Origin: Niveispirillum sp943370215
GTDB taxonomy: Bacteria > Pseudomonadota > Alphaproteobacteria > Azospirillales > Azospirillaceae
DNA: 64,000 bases
Reading direction: 5' to 3'
Assembly: GCA_943370215.1 (NCBI GenBank)
Contig: CALRQC020000009.1
Location: 62,001 to 126,000 of the forward strand
The stretch's first letter is position 1. Each line of letters starts with the position of its first letter. Both the position numbers and the translations under genes were made by a program. The notes under the pieces were generated by a model that saw nothing but the letters and a program-made list of their open reading frames with translations, did not search any database and was not told the DNA's origin. Shown in pieces: positions 1 to 8,514 of this stretch.

Positions 1-1252
1 TCTGGCGATAGGCGGTGTCGGTGACGAAACCAAGGCTCTGGCTGAAATCGGTCAGAAACTTTTCATCCTGATCCTGATGCGAATAATAGGCCCCGGTTAC
101 CCAGGAAAGCGGCCCGGTATCCGTGGAGGACAGGCGCAGTTCCTGGGAGAAGACATCGATATTGCTGGCCCAGTAGGTGTCGGATTCATGGCTGGCGGAG
201 GCATCCCAGTCCCCCAGTTCGCGACGGTCCAGATGGTCAAAGGCGGTGATGCTGGTCAGGCGGACTTGGTCGGTCAGGTCCGATGCCACGGTCAGGCTGC
301 CGCCATAGCTTTCATTATCCTTTTGCGGCTTGGCATCGGCTGCAAAGCCGATCAGCCCCGCAAAGCTGGGGGAAAGCCCCCAGCCCGTGGTGCGCCGGCC
401 GGTATCGGCGGGGATGACCGGGCCGGGTGTCGCCCCATAGCCCTGCGTGGTGAAGGGGCGGAACAGGTAAAGCCCGGTCTGTTCCGAATGGTCGCGCCCG
501 CCATGCAGGTTCAGCGTCACTGTGGTGGTTTCCGACGGCGTGAACTCCACCAATGCCCGACCGAACAGGCGATCGGCGTCGCCCAGATGCTGGCCGGTAA
601 CGCGGTTCTTCTGGAAACCACCGTCCTGTTCCGTCACGCCGGAAATACGGAAACGCAGCTTGTCATTGATGGGGCCGGAAACAAAACCTTCCGCCTTGAA
701 TTCATCAAAGCGGCCATATTGCGCATCGATCCCGGCACTGAAATCAGCCGTGGGGCGGCGGGAGATGAAGTTGATGGCACCACCGGTGGTGTTGCGGCCA
801 TAAAGCGTGCCCTGCGGCCCGCGCAGCACCTCCACCCGGTCAATATCAAACAGCACCCCCTGGGTCGCCACCGGCACCGGATAGGCCACCTCGTCCACAT
901 AGACGCCGACGGTGGGGGTGTTGTTGGTGGCGTAATCCTCAAACCCCACGCCGCGCAGGCGGAATTGTGGTTGCCCGCCCCCGAAGGCCGGCACCACCTC
1001 CAGGCTGGGCGTCTGGTTTTGCAACTGGTTGACGTTGGACAGGCCGCGCTTGGCCAGCTCATCCCCGCTCAACACCGACAGGGCAACACCGACATCCTGG
1101 GCGGATTCAGACCGGCGCTGGGCAGTGACGATGATATCTTCCACCTGCCCGCTCTGCCCTGCGGGTGCCGGGGCGGTCTGGGCCAAGGCAGAAAACGGTG
1201 ATACCAGGGATCCGAACGCCAGCGCGGTGGTGACGGAAAGGCGGAATTTCAT
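1..1252 (-). CDS. TonB-dependent receptor, C-terminus cut by window edge
   Basis: Outer-membrane TonB-dependent receptor; about 417 N-terminal residues are visible and the rest of the barrel lies before base 1. A Sec signal peptide (MKFRLSVTTALAFGSLVSP, then ALAQ) is followed by a TonB-box-like VEDIIVTAQRR and a plug domain with the classic RGPQGTLYGRNTTGG signature near residue 150. The ATG at 1252 follows a good ribosome site (GGAGAT). It is divergent from the next receptor over a 0.5-kb intergenic region. The plug sequence resembles the large alphaproteobacterial/sphingomonad receptor groups used for siderophores or complex organic ligands. The ligand cannot be told from sequence. Confidence 0.92.
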   Translation of the reverse strand, partial: MKFRLSVTTALAFGSLVSPFSALAQTAPAPAGQSGQVEDIIVTAQRRSESAQDVGVALSVLSGDELAKRGLSNVNQLQNQTPSLEVVPAFGGGQPQFRLRGVGFEDYATNNTPTVGVYVDEVAYPVPVATQGVLFDIDRVEVLRGPQGTLYGRNTTGGAINFISRRPTADFSAGIDAQYGRFDEFKAEGFVSGPINDKLRFRISGVTEQDGGFQKNRVTGQHLGDADRLFGRALVEFTPSETTTVTLNLHGGRDHSEQTGLYLFRPFTTQGYGATPGPVIPADTGRRTTGWGLSPSFAGLIGFAADAKPQKDNESYGGSLTVASDLTDQVRLTSITAFDHLDRRELGDWDASASHESDTYWASNIDVFSQELRLSSTDTGPLSWVTGAYYSHQDQDEKFLTDFSQSLGFVTDTAYRQ

Positions 1253-1769
1253 ATTTCTGATCTCCACAGAGGCTTTGGCGTTCATCGGGTTGGTACGGGT
1301 GTCGTCCGTCGCGGCGAGATGCCATCATCGAAATAAATTATCTACTTACTTTATAGGGATTATCAATTCTAATTTTACATATGTGTGCAAAATATTTTAT
1401 ATTTAACATATAAAATATGTGATTTACGATATGGGTGCCATTTATCCCCCCTGACACTGAATATGATCGGCACCGATGGTCGGCCGCAGGCACTGTCCGT
1501 GTGGGCAGAAGTGATCATCGCCCTAGGGCGCATATACCGACATCAGAATCTGCGATGGAAATTCCGGCGGATTTAACGGATGCGCATCCCGATCCATGGC
1601 TACGGAAACAAGGACCATCGGCGGCCGATGATCGATGCCTTCATACATTGCCCATGCCAGATTTCTGCTTGATGTGATCCAAAATTGGCTACCATTTGAA
1701 GCCATGATTGGCTACTATCCAGATACAGCCGACATGAAACCGGCACGATGAACAGGGGAGCATACGGTG
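1253..1769. promoter_or_regulatory. AT-rich intergenic region between divergent TBDR genes
   Basis: No credible gene is seen in these 517 bases. The first 180 bases are far richer in A+T than the surroundings and contain a perfect 10-bp inverted repeat, ATATTTTATA at 1392-1401 and TATAAAATAT at 1409-1418, separated by TTTAACA. The last 100 bases carry two copies of ATTGGCTAC (annotated separately). Promoters for both receptors must lie here. The palindrome could be an operator (for example for an iron regulator) but fits no consensus exactly. Confidence 0.6.
1679..1721 (+). promoter_or_regulatory. Tandem ATTGGCTAC operator candidates upstream of the TBDR operon
   Basis: Two direct copies of ATTGGCTAC lie at 1684-1692 and 1707-1715, 23 bp apart, ending 54 bp before the receptor start. 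The first copy is embedded in CCAAAATTGGCTACCA (1679-1694), which recurs exactly, inverted, at 11594-11609 before the amidase gene. A related copy precedes the GntR gene at 13420. Recurrence before three transcription units of one locus points to an operator, most simply for the GntR/FCD regulator encoded at 13436-14065. Confidence 0.55.
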
Positions 1770-3881
1770 ATGAGAGGTTTAAAGCAGGCACTGCTGCTGG
1801 GATTTGCCGCCTGGGTGGCGCTGACGCCCGGCGCACAAGGACAGGATTTGGAGTTGGAGGAGATTGTCGTCACCGGATCGCGCTTGTCTGCAACGATCGA
1901 GACGTTTCCTGGTTCTTATACCGTGGTTGGCCGTCAGGCTCTGGAGGATCAGCTTTCCACGACCGCCGATATGGGGGCGGTGCTGGCCAACATGGTGCCT
2001 GGTATTGCCGCCTCCAATGGCACGGCCGCCAATGTGGAGCAAAGCCTGCGCGGCCGGCCTTTGCGGGTTTTCATCGATGGTATCCCCATCTCCAACCCGT
2101 TGCGCGACGGTGGCCGCGACCTGCGCCTGATCTCTCCCACAGTCATCGGCTCGGTGGAAGTGATCCGCGGCGCCTCCGCCCTTTATGGCCAAGGTGGTGC
2201 CGGCGGTATTGTCAATTACATCACCAAGGATGCGCCAGCGACGCAGGAGTTCCGTTTCCGCACGGAGGTGGCAACCAGCTTGTCCACCCAGCATCTGGGC
2301 GACAGTCTGCGTCCCAGCATCTCGCAAAGTGCTTATGGCAGCCTGGGCGGGTTCGACATCAATCTGAATGGCTCCTATGAGCGGGTGAACGGCCAATTTG
2401 ATGCGGACGGTGACCGTCTGGCCCCCGATCCGCACAATTTCGGCGGTATCGCCGACAGCAATATTTATAATCTTTTTGGCAAGCTGGGCTATTCCTTTGG
2501 CGATCAGCGCATTGAGGCGATGGTCAATTATTATCAGCAAAAACAGGATACAAACTATATTTCAGTCAATGGTAATATCGCCAAGGGCATCAAGGAAACG
2601 GCGGTCAAGGGTATGGCCGACCCCCGGTCATTGGACCCCGAAAACCGCAACACGATCACATCGCTGGCCTATGAGAACAGGGATGTTTTGGGCTCTGTTT
2701 TGAATACAAAGCTTTATTATCTGGAAAATTATAGCGTCTTCTCCTTCGATGCCGCCCGTCTGGGCGGCACGCAGACGACCATCAGCTCAGAGAAGATCGG
2801 CTGGCAGACCGACTTCACCACCCGGCTGGATGCCTGGGGCCTGGGCGGTGGCACGGCGCTGTGGGGCTTTGATATTGCCCGCGACACCACCGAGCAACCG
2901 CTGATCCCGCTGACAGACAAGCCGGGCGACGGTCGCACCTTCACCCCGCCGCTGAAACAGATGAATTACGCCGCCTTCATCCAGTTGGACCTGCCCTTGA
3001 CGGACTGGTTCACGCTGCGCGCCGGTATCCGGCATGATGAATTCAATATGAAGATCGATCCGTTTGTCGCCGGCCTGACCAATGTGAAAGTGTCGGGAGG
3101 GGATCTGGATTACAGCGCCACGCCGGTCAATATCGGGGGCACGCTGCATCTGATGCCGGAAGCGGAAATCTTCGGCGGCTTTTCTCAGGGTTTCTCCATC
3201 CCCGATGTCGGTGCGCCGTTACGCCGTGTGACGGCGCGCAGCCTGGATAATTTCGATCCCAAGCCGCAACTGGTGAATAATTACGAATTGGGCCTGCGCG
3301 GTACGGTCAGCGATATCGGCTACACGCTGGCCTATTTCATCAGCAAGTCGAAATATGGCACCGATTTCATCATTGATGCCGTCAATCCCACTGAAGCGGC
3401 CACCTTGCGGGAAAAGGAACGTATTCACGGCATTGAGGCAACGGTCAGTGGCAAGATTGCTGATACCACGCGCTGGGGCGGGAGCTTTGCCTGGTCGGAG
3501 GGCAAGCGCGATGCCGACCATGATGGCAAGGTGGATACGCCCCTGTCTGGCCGCCGGATCGGGCCGGAGCAATATAATGCCTGGCTGGAGCAGGAATTGA
3601 CGGCTGACTGGACAGCTCGTCTGCAGATGAACCGCACCGGATCACGCAACAAGTTCCCCAATGCGCGGATCAATGATTACTATACCGGGCGGGTGCGGCC
3701 TGTCACCCGGTTCGATGCTTCCACCCAGTACAAGATCAACAATATCCAGTTCACCTTGGGTGTGAACAATCTGTTCAACAAGGATTACTACTCGGTCACC
3801 TCGCAGATGCTCAACCGTGACCAGCTTTATAGCAAGGGGGAGGGCCGTACCCTCTTCCTGCGGATGTCTGCCGACTATTGA
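1770..3881 (+). CDS. TonB-dependent receptor, first gene of an uptake operon
   Basis: A 703-aa outer-membrane receptor. A signal peptide (MRGLKQALLLGFAAWVAL ... GAQGQ) is followed by a TonB-box region LEEIVVTGSR, a plug with RGASALYGQGGAGGIVNYIT around residue 140, and a beta-barrel ending in LFLRMSADY (terminal aromatic residue). The ATG at 1770 sits 9 bases after GGGGAG; a GTG at 1767 is the alternative. FecA/IroN-like plug features and the downstream Fbp-type ABC importer and flavin/2Fe-2S reductase suggest a ferric-chelate ligand, but this is inferred from context. Tandem ATTGGCTAC motifs precede the gene, and a hairpin separates it from the rest of the operon. Confidence 0.93.
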   Translation: MRGLKQALLLGFAAWVALTPGAQGQDLELEEIVVTGSRLSATIETFPGSYTVVGRQALEDQLSTTADMGAVLANMVPGIAASNGTAANVEQSLRGRPLRVFIDGIPISNPLRDGGRDLRLISPTVIGSVEVIRGASALYGQGGAGGIVNYITKDAPATQEFRFRTEVATSLSTQHLGDSLRPSISQSAYGSLGGFDINLNGSYERVNGQFDADGDRLAPDPHNFGGIADSNIYNLFGKLGYSFGDQRIEAMVNYYQQKQDTNYISVNGNIAKGIKETAVKGMADPRSLDPENRNTITSLAYENRDVLGSVLNTKLYYLENYSVFSFDAARLGGTQTTISSEKIGWQTDFTTRLDAWGLGGGTALWGFDIARDTTEQPLIPLTDKPGDGRTFTPPLKQMNYAAFIQLDLPLTDWFTLRAGIRHDEFNMKIDPFVAGLTNVKVSGGDLDYSATPVNIGGTLHLMPEAEIFGGFSQGFSIPDVGAPLRRVTARSLDNFDPKPQLVNNYELGLRGTVSDIGYTLAYFISKSKYGTDFIIDAVNPTEAATLREKERIHGIEATVSGKIADTTRWGGSFAWSEGKRDADHDGKVDTPLSGRRIGPEQYNAWLEQELTADWTARLQMNRTGSRNKFPNARINDYYTGRVRPVTRFDASTQYKINNIQFTLGVNNLFNKDYYSVTSQMLNRDQLYSKGEGRTLFLRMSADY

Positions 3882-3900
3882 TCGGCCCTCCCGGTCCGGC

Positions 3901-3921
3901 GGCGCCCGCCTTGCGGGTGCC
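3901..3921 (+). other. Intercistronic hairpin after the receptor gene
   Basis: GGCGCCCGC (3901-3909) and GCGGGTGCC (3913-3921) form a 9-bp stem with one G-T pair and a 3-base loop, 19 bases after the receptor stop. No U-tract follows, so it is more likely an mRNA-stabilising or partial-attenuation hairpin that sets receptor output above the downstream genes than a full terminator. Confidence 0.45.
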
Positions 3922-3941
3922 AGCCGACGGACCAGTCCCTC

Positions 3942-4820
3942 GTGACATGGATGATTGCAATGACTCTGCCCGTGAACGGTGCGGAACGGGGCTTTACGCC
4001 CTATGATATCGGCAGAACCCCTTCAACAGCCTGCCGGATAGACCAGCGTTTCTCCTACTGCCTCTATGTGCCGGTGCGGCTGGTGGAAAAGCCCGCCTTT
4101 GGCGGGCGTATCCTGGCCGTCATCCATGGCACGGACCGGGGCAATCAGGCGATGCGTGACCTGTTCATCCCCTATGCGGAGGCCACAGACAGCATCATCC
4201 TGGCCCCGCTGTTCCCCTGCGGGATCGGTGAGGCAGGGGAACGGGACAATTACAAATATATCGACTATCAGGGCATCCGTTTTGACCGGCTGTTGCTGGA
4301 CATGGTGGCGGAGGTGGCGTCGCGTTACAGCGTGGATGCCGACCGGTTCGATCTGTTCGGCTTTTCGGGGGGCGCGCATTTCGCCCACCGTTTCCTTTAC
4401 CTGTATCCCAACCGTCTCAGGGCTGTTTCCATCGGTGCTCCCGGCTCCCCTACCCTGCTGGACATGTCGCGCCGCTGGTGGGTCGGGGTCGCCGACATGG
4501 AAGAACGGTTCGGTGTGCCGCTGAACCTGGGGGCGATGCGGCAGGTGTCGATCCATCTGGCCGTCGGGTTGGATGATACCGACACCTGGGAGATCACCCA
4601 TATGCCGGGTTCCCGCCATTGGATGGAAGGGGCCAACGATACGGGACGCACGCGGGTGGAACGGCTGCACAAGCTGGCCGAGAATCTTCGGGCCCATGAC
4701 CTGAATGTCCAATTGGACGTGATTGCGGGGGTACGCCATGCCCGCGATGCGCTGGCCACCGCTGCCGTCACTTTTCTCCAGGGGCTGGCCGGGCCAGGGG
4801 GTGGCGATGTTCCGGCGTAA
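3942..4820 (+). CDS. Alpha/beta hydrolase (esterase/depolymerase-like)
   Basis: A 292-aa alpha/beta-hydrolase of the poly(3-hydroxybutyrate)-depolymerase/feruloyl-esterase-like type. The nucleophile elbow is GFSGG (DLFGFSGGAHFAHRF) near residue 145; late Asp and a C-terminal VRHAR histidine could complete the triad. The only upstream starts are GTG 3942 and ATG 3951; the N-terminus (WMIAMTLPVNGA) is weakly hydrophobic, so export is undecided. Its stop overlaps the next gene by 14 bases, implying translational coupling. Next to a TBDR and an ABC importer it could hydrolyse the imported ligand, as trilactone or siderophore esterases do. The substrate is unknown. Confidence 0.75.
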   Translation: MTWMIAMTLPVNGAERGFTPYDIGRTPSTACRIDQRFSYCLYVPVRLVEKPAFGGRILAVIHGTDRGNQAMRDLFIPYAEATDSIILAPLFPCGIGEAGERDNYKYIDYQGIRFDRLLLDMVAEVASRYSVDADRFDLFGFSGGAHFAHRFLYLYPNRLRAVSIGAPGSPTLLDMSRRWWVGVADMEERFGVPLNLGAMRQVSIHLAVGLDDTDTWEITHMPGSRHWMEGANDTGRTRVERLHKLAENLRAHDLNVQLDVIAGVRHARDALATAAVTFLQGLAGPGGGDVPA

Positions 4821-5571
4821 TCGGCTGAAGCGCCTGTTGCGGGAAAAGCGACCGACCACGGGGGCTTGGCTGTTCATGGGCAGCCCTGTGGTGACAGAGG
4901 CCCTGGCCTTGCTGGGGTTTGACGCCCTGATCATCGATCACGAACATTCGCCAGGCGGGTTGGAAACGGCCATCCACCAGATGCGGGCCATGGCAGGGAG
5001 CGCGACAACCATGCTGGCCCGCCTGCCGGATAACCATTGCGCCCCGATCCGGCACTTGCTGGATGCCGGTGCAGAGGGGGTATTGGCCCCCAACCTGGAA
5101 AGTGCCGATGCCGCCGATCGGCTGGTGAAAGCCACCCGTTATCCACCGCATGGCATCAGGGGAGCCCATTACACAGTCTCCCGCGCCGCCGGCTGGGGTA
5201 GCTGGAGCCGAGAGATCGCCGAGCAGGGCGAGGCGGAAATCCTGACGATTGGCATGATCGAGTCCGTCCGGGGTGTCGAGGCCATTCCCGATATTGCGCG
5301 GGTGCCGGGGCTGGACATGCTGCTGATCGGGCCGCTGGACCTGTCGATCAGCGCCGGTGTGGCCGGACAATATGACACCCCCGTCTTCAGGGATATTCTG
5401 GCTGCCGCTGAACGGCGCATTCTGGAAACAGGATTGGCGCTGGGCGGTACCATCCTGCCCGGCCTGCCCCACGATGCCCTGTTCCAGCGTGGCTATGGTT
5501 TTGTCACGCTGGGGGCTGACGTCACCTTCCTGCGCCAGGGGGCCACACTGGCCCTGGGCCAAACGGGTTGA
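4807..5571 (+). CDS. HpcH/HpaI-family aldolase or citrate-synthase-like lyase
   Basis: A 254-aa class II pyruvate-dependent aldolase-fold protein (HpcH/HpaI family). Visible family marks: IIDHEH (catalytic His and acidic pair), ARLPDNH, the RYPPHGIRGAHYTVSRA loop, a metal-binding Glu in MIESVRG, and the metal/substrate Asp in IGPLDLSISAG. ATG 4807 follows GGGGGTGGCG and lies inside the upstream hydrolase gene. Most family members cleave 4-hydroxy-2-keto acids to pyruvate plus aldehyde. The family also contains SbnG, a citrate synthase of staphyloferrin B biosynthesis, which is notable in an iron-type operon. Cytoplasmic. The substrate cannot be assigned. Confidence 0.85.
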   Translation: MFRRNRLKRLLREKRPTTGAWLFMGSPVVTEALALLGFDALIIDHEHSPGGLETAIHQMRAMAGSATTMLARLPDNHCAPIRHLLDAGAEGVLAPNLESADAADRLVKATRYPPHGIRGAHYTVSRAAGWGSWSREIAEQGEAEILTIGMIESVRGVEAIPDIARVPGLDMLLIGPLDLSISAGVAGQYDTPVFRDILAAAERRILETGLALGGTILPGLPHDALFQRGYGFVTLGADVTFLRQGATLALGQTG

Positions 5572-5582
5572 AGGGGAAAGCG

Positions 5583-6698
5583 ATGCAGGACCGAAAAAGC
5601 AGTGCCATCTCTCCGCCTTTCCCTACCCGACGTCAGGTGCTGGGCGGCCTTGCTGCGGCAGCCATGCTGCCGGCGGCGGCCCGCGCCGATGATCTTGTGG
5701 CCGCCTCGAAGACAGAAGGCGGGCTGCTGATCTATTCGATCATGGCGGAATATAATTGGCGGCCCCTGTTGCAGGGTTTCCAGGCGCTTTATCCCTGGAT
5801 CAAGGTGAATTGCCTGGATATGGGACCGACGGAAGTGTTCGAGCGCTATTACGCTGAAACCTCCGTCAGCCGGCCGTCAGCCGACATCATCGTCTCCAGC
5901 GCCCCCGATGCCTGGATGCGCTTTGCGGCCAAGGGCGGCATTGGTGTCCATACCAGCCGGGAGGATATCAACCTGCCGGCCTGGAGCCGGCCGATGCCCG
6001 GCCTCTATACGCTATCGGCCGACCCGATGGTGATGATCTACAACAAGCTGCTGTTGCGGCCGGAGCAATATCCGGACGGGCTGAACCGGTTGGCCGATCT
6101 GGCGGCGGAAAATCCGCTGAAATTCCGCAAGCGTGTCACGACCTATGATGCCGCTGCCCATGCGGTGGCCTATGCCGTGCAGTGGGCGGCCATCACCAGA
6201 GGCCGCCCTGGTGGCTGGGATCTGATGCAGCGGCTGGCACCGGCGGTGCGGGTGGAAAGCGGTGGGGCGGCGATGATGGAGAAGGTGACGACAGGGGAAT
6301 ATCTTGTCGGCTTCAATGTCTCCGCTGTCACCGTCTGGCCGCAGATGGCCACCAAGGGCCGGGCGGAGATTGTGGATTGGACCCTGGACAAGGATGGAAC
6401 GGTGCTGGTGCCGCGCGGCATGGCCGCGACGGCTGCTGCCCGCAACCCGGCCAGTGCCCGGCTGATGCTGGATTATCTGCTCTCCCATGACGGACAGGTG
6501 GCGGCATCCCTGGGTGGGCTGATGCCCTATCGTGCCGATGTGCGCGCCGATGAGGTGCATTACCTGACCTATGCCGGGCTGGTGCAGCGGCTGGGCGGGG
6601 AGGAGAAGATCGTCCATGTCGGCTACGATCCCACCATGCTGGACCATTATCAGGACTTCATCGCCCGCTGGAACGCGACGTTCAAAGCGCGGCATTGA
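5583..6698 (+). CDS. ABC transporter periplasmic binding protein (Fbp/spermidine-type)
   Basis: A 371-aa extracellular solute-binding protein. The N-terminus has a twin-arginine-like stretch, TRRQVLGGLAAAAMLP, ending in AARADD, so Tat or Sec export. The fold pattern (GGLLIYSIMAEYNWRPLLQGF, DPMVMIYNKLLL, VPRGMAATAAARNPASARLMLDYLLS) is that of the FbpA/AfuA/PotD-like type II binding proteins that partner fused FbpB-type permeases. ATG 5583 follows GGGGAAAG and starts 11 bases after the aldolase stop. Fbp homologues bind ferric iron, but others in the family take thiamine, aminoethylphosphonate or polyamines. The adjacent Tyr pair typical of FbpA is not clear here, so iron is only the leading guess. 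Confidence 0.85.
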   Translation: MQDRKSSAISPPFPTRRQVLGGLAAAAMLPAAARADDLVAASKTEGGLLIYSIMAEYNWRPLLQGFQALYPWIKVNCLDMGPTEVFERYYAETSVSRPSADIIVSSAPDAWMRFAAKGGIGVHTSREDINLPAWSRPMPGLYTLSADPMVMIYNKLLLRPEQYPDGLNRLADLAAENPLKFRKRVTTYDAAAHAVAYAVQWAAITRGRPGGWDLMQRLAPAVRVESGGAAMMEKVTTGEYLVGFNVSAVTVWPQMATKGRAEIVDWTLDKDGTVLVPRGMAATAAARNPASARLMLDYLLSHDGQVAASLGGLMPYRADVRADEVHYLTYAGLVQRLGGEEKIVHVGYDPTMLDHYQDFIARWNATFKARH

Positions 6699-6801
6699 AG
6701 GCGTTCGACTTTTCTTCCCCCGCCTTTGCGCGGGCAACACGAAATGGCTTCATCGCCTGACCGCCCTTTTCAACTTCCTGACATAAGGACCGGAACGGCC
6801 C

Positions 6802-8514
6802 ATGTCCCTGGCGGAACCCCCCTCCCGATTTTTCCGGCCCGACCGGGCGCTGCTGATCCAGAGCGCTGTGGCGCTGGCGACGCTGGTGCTGGTGCTGGGG
6901 CCGCTGGTGCCCGTGCTATGGCAATCGCTGTTGGACCGCCCGCTTTATGAGGCGCAACCGCTGTTCAGCCTGGACAACTACACCCGACTGTTCGGCAACC
7001 CCCGCTTTCATGCGGCGATGGGCAATTCACTGCTGCTGGCGCTGCTGTCCACGCTGATCGCCACGGTGCTGGGTGTCACCTTCGCGCTGTTCCTGGAACG
7101 CACCGACATGCCGGGGCGCCGTTGGTTGCGCAACCTCACCCTCTGGCCCATGTATGTCTCACAACTGGTGACGGCCTTCGCCTGGTTCATCCTCTATGGC
7201 CCGTCCGGTTATGTCACCCTGGCGGTGGAGCGGGTGGCCGGTGTGCCCCTATGGGATATGTACACGATCCTGGGCATGGGGCTGCTGGCCGGTACTTCGC
7301 AGGCGCCTGTCGTCTATCTGTTCTGCTCTTCTTCGGCCCGCATGGCCGATGCTACGCTGGAAGATGCGGCCCGCTCCGTCGGGGCCGGCCCGCTGCGTGT
7401 GCTCTGGTCGGTATCGTTGCCGCTGATGCGGCCCTCCATCATCTATGCCGCCCTGTTGACCTTCATCGGGTCACTGGAAATGCTGGCCGTGCCGCTGGTC
7501 TTCGGCAAGCCGGTGGGCTTGGAGTTCTTCACCACCTTCCTTTACCTCGAAGGGCTGGGCGCCATCACGCCGGATTATGGTTTGATCGGCGCGGCAGCGA
7601 CCCTGCTGCTGGCCGTGATCTCCGGCCTGCTGCTGATCCAGGGTTTGCTGCTACGCCAGTCCAAGCGATTTGTGACAGTGCGCGGCAAGGCGCAGCGGCC
7701 CAAGCTGGCACCCATTGGCCGGGTCGGCTGGGTCATCTGCGGGGCCATGTGTCTCTATACGGTGCTTGTCCTGCTGTTGCCCTTGGCCGGTATTGTACTG
7801 CGCTCGGTCACCAGTTTCCTGACGCCGCTGATGTCACCCTTCGACCTGCTGACGCTGGAACATTTCCAGGTGCTGTTCGGGTATGACGCCTATCGGCGCT
7901 CCATCGTCAATTCGGTGATCATTGCGACATTCGGCGGGGCGCTGGCGACCCTGTTCGTGGCGCTGGTGGCCCTGGTGGCGCACCGCTCGGATTTCCGCTT
8001 CCGCCGCGCCCTGGAATTCGTGGCACTTTATCCCCGTGCCATGCCGGGCATCATCGCCGGTATCGGTATGTTCTGGGCCATGTTGCTGCTGCCCTTTGCC
8101 CATGTTTTGCAGGGTACGATCTGGCTGCTGATGCTGGCCTTCACCATGCGCGGCATTCCCATGGCCTTCGGTGCCCTGTCGCCCACCTTGCACCAGATTG
8201 GCCGTGAACTGGACCAGGGGGCCCGATCCGTGGGTGCCGATTGGTGGACAACGGTTCGCCTGATCATCTTCCCTTTGATGAAGCCCGCGTTGTTTTCGGC
8301 CTATGTGCTGCTGTTCCTGGCATTTTTGAAAGAATATGCCGCCGCCGTGTTCCTGTTCGCGCCCGGTGCCGAGATCATTGGCACGACAATGCTGTCCTTC
8401 TGGGCCAATGGCAGTACCGGCCCGGTCGCGGCGCTCTCCGTCATTCAGCTCGCCATCACCGCCCTGTTCGTGACGCTGGCGCGCCGCAGCTTGAGGACCA
8501 ATAAAGATGTCTGA
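6802..8514 (+). CDS. ABC transporter permease, two fused membrane domains (FbpB-like)
   Basis: A 570-aa inner-membrane permease made of two BPD_transp_1 domains in one chain, about 12 predicted helices. Both halves contain the EAA-type cytoplasmic loop: LEDAARSVGAGPLRVLWSVSLP near residue 190 and LDQGARSVGADWWTTVRLIIFP near 475. This architecture is typical of FbpB-type ferric iron and 2-aminoethylphosphonate/thiamine importers. It pairs with the binding protein before it and the ATPase after it; its stop overlaps the ATPase start by 8 bases. A 103-bp gap with a short CCCGC/GCGGG stem separates it from the binding-protein gene. Confidence 0.93.
   Translation: MSLAEPPSRFFRPDRALLIQSAVALATLVLVLGPLVPVLWQSLLDRPLYEAQPLFSLDNYTRLFGNPRFHAAMGNSLLLALLSTLIATVLGVTFALFLERTDMPGRRWLRNLTLWPMYVSQLVTAFAWFILYGPSGYVTLAVERVAGVPLWDMYTILGMGLLAGTSQAPVVYLFCSSSARMADATLEDAARSVGAGPLRVLWSVSLPLMRPSIIYAALLTFIGSLEMLAVPLVFGKPVGLEFFTTFLYLEGLGAITPDYGLIGAAATLLLAVISGLLLIQGLLLRQSKRFVTVRGKAQRPKLAPIGRVGWVICGAMCLYTVLVLLLPLAGIVLRSVTSFLTPLMSPFDLLTLEHFQVLFGYDAYRRSIVNSVIIATFGGALATLFVALVALVAHRSDFRFRRALEFVALYPRAMPGIIAGIGMFWAMLLLPFAHVLQGTIWLLMLAFTMRGIPMAFGALSPTLHQIGRELDQGARSVGADWWTTVRLIIFPLMKPALFSAYVLLFLAFLKEYAAAVFLFAPGAEIIGTTMLSFWANGSTGPVAALSVIQLAITALFVTLARRSLRTNKDV

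Noticed and set aside
1420..1700. Short open frames in the first intergenic region
   Set aside because: They lack ribosome sites and recognisable composition and overlap the regulatory motifs.
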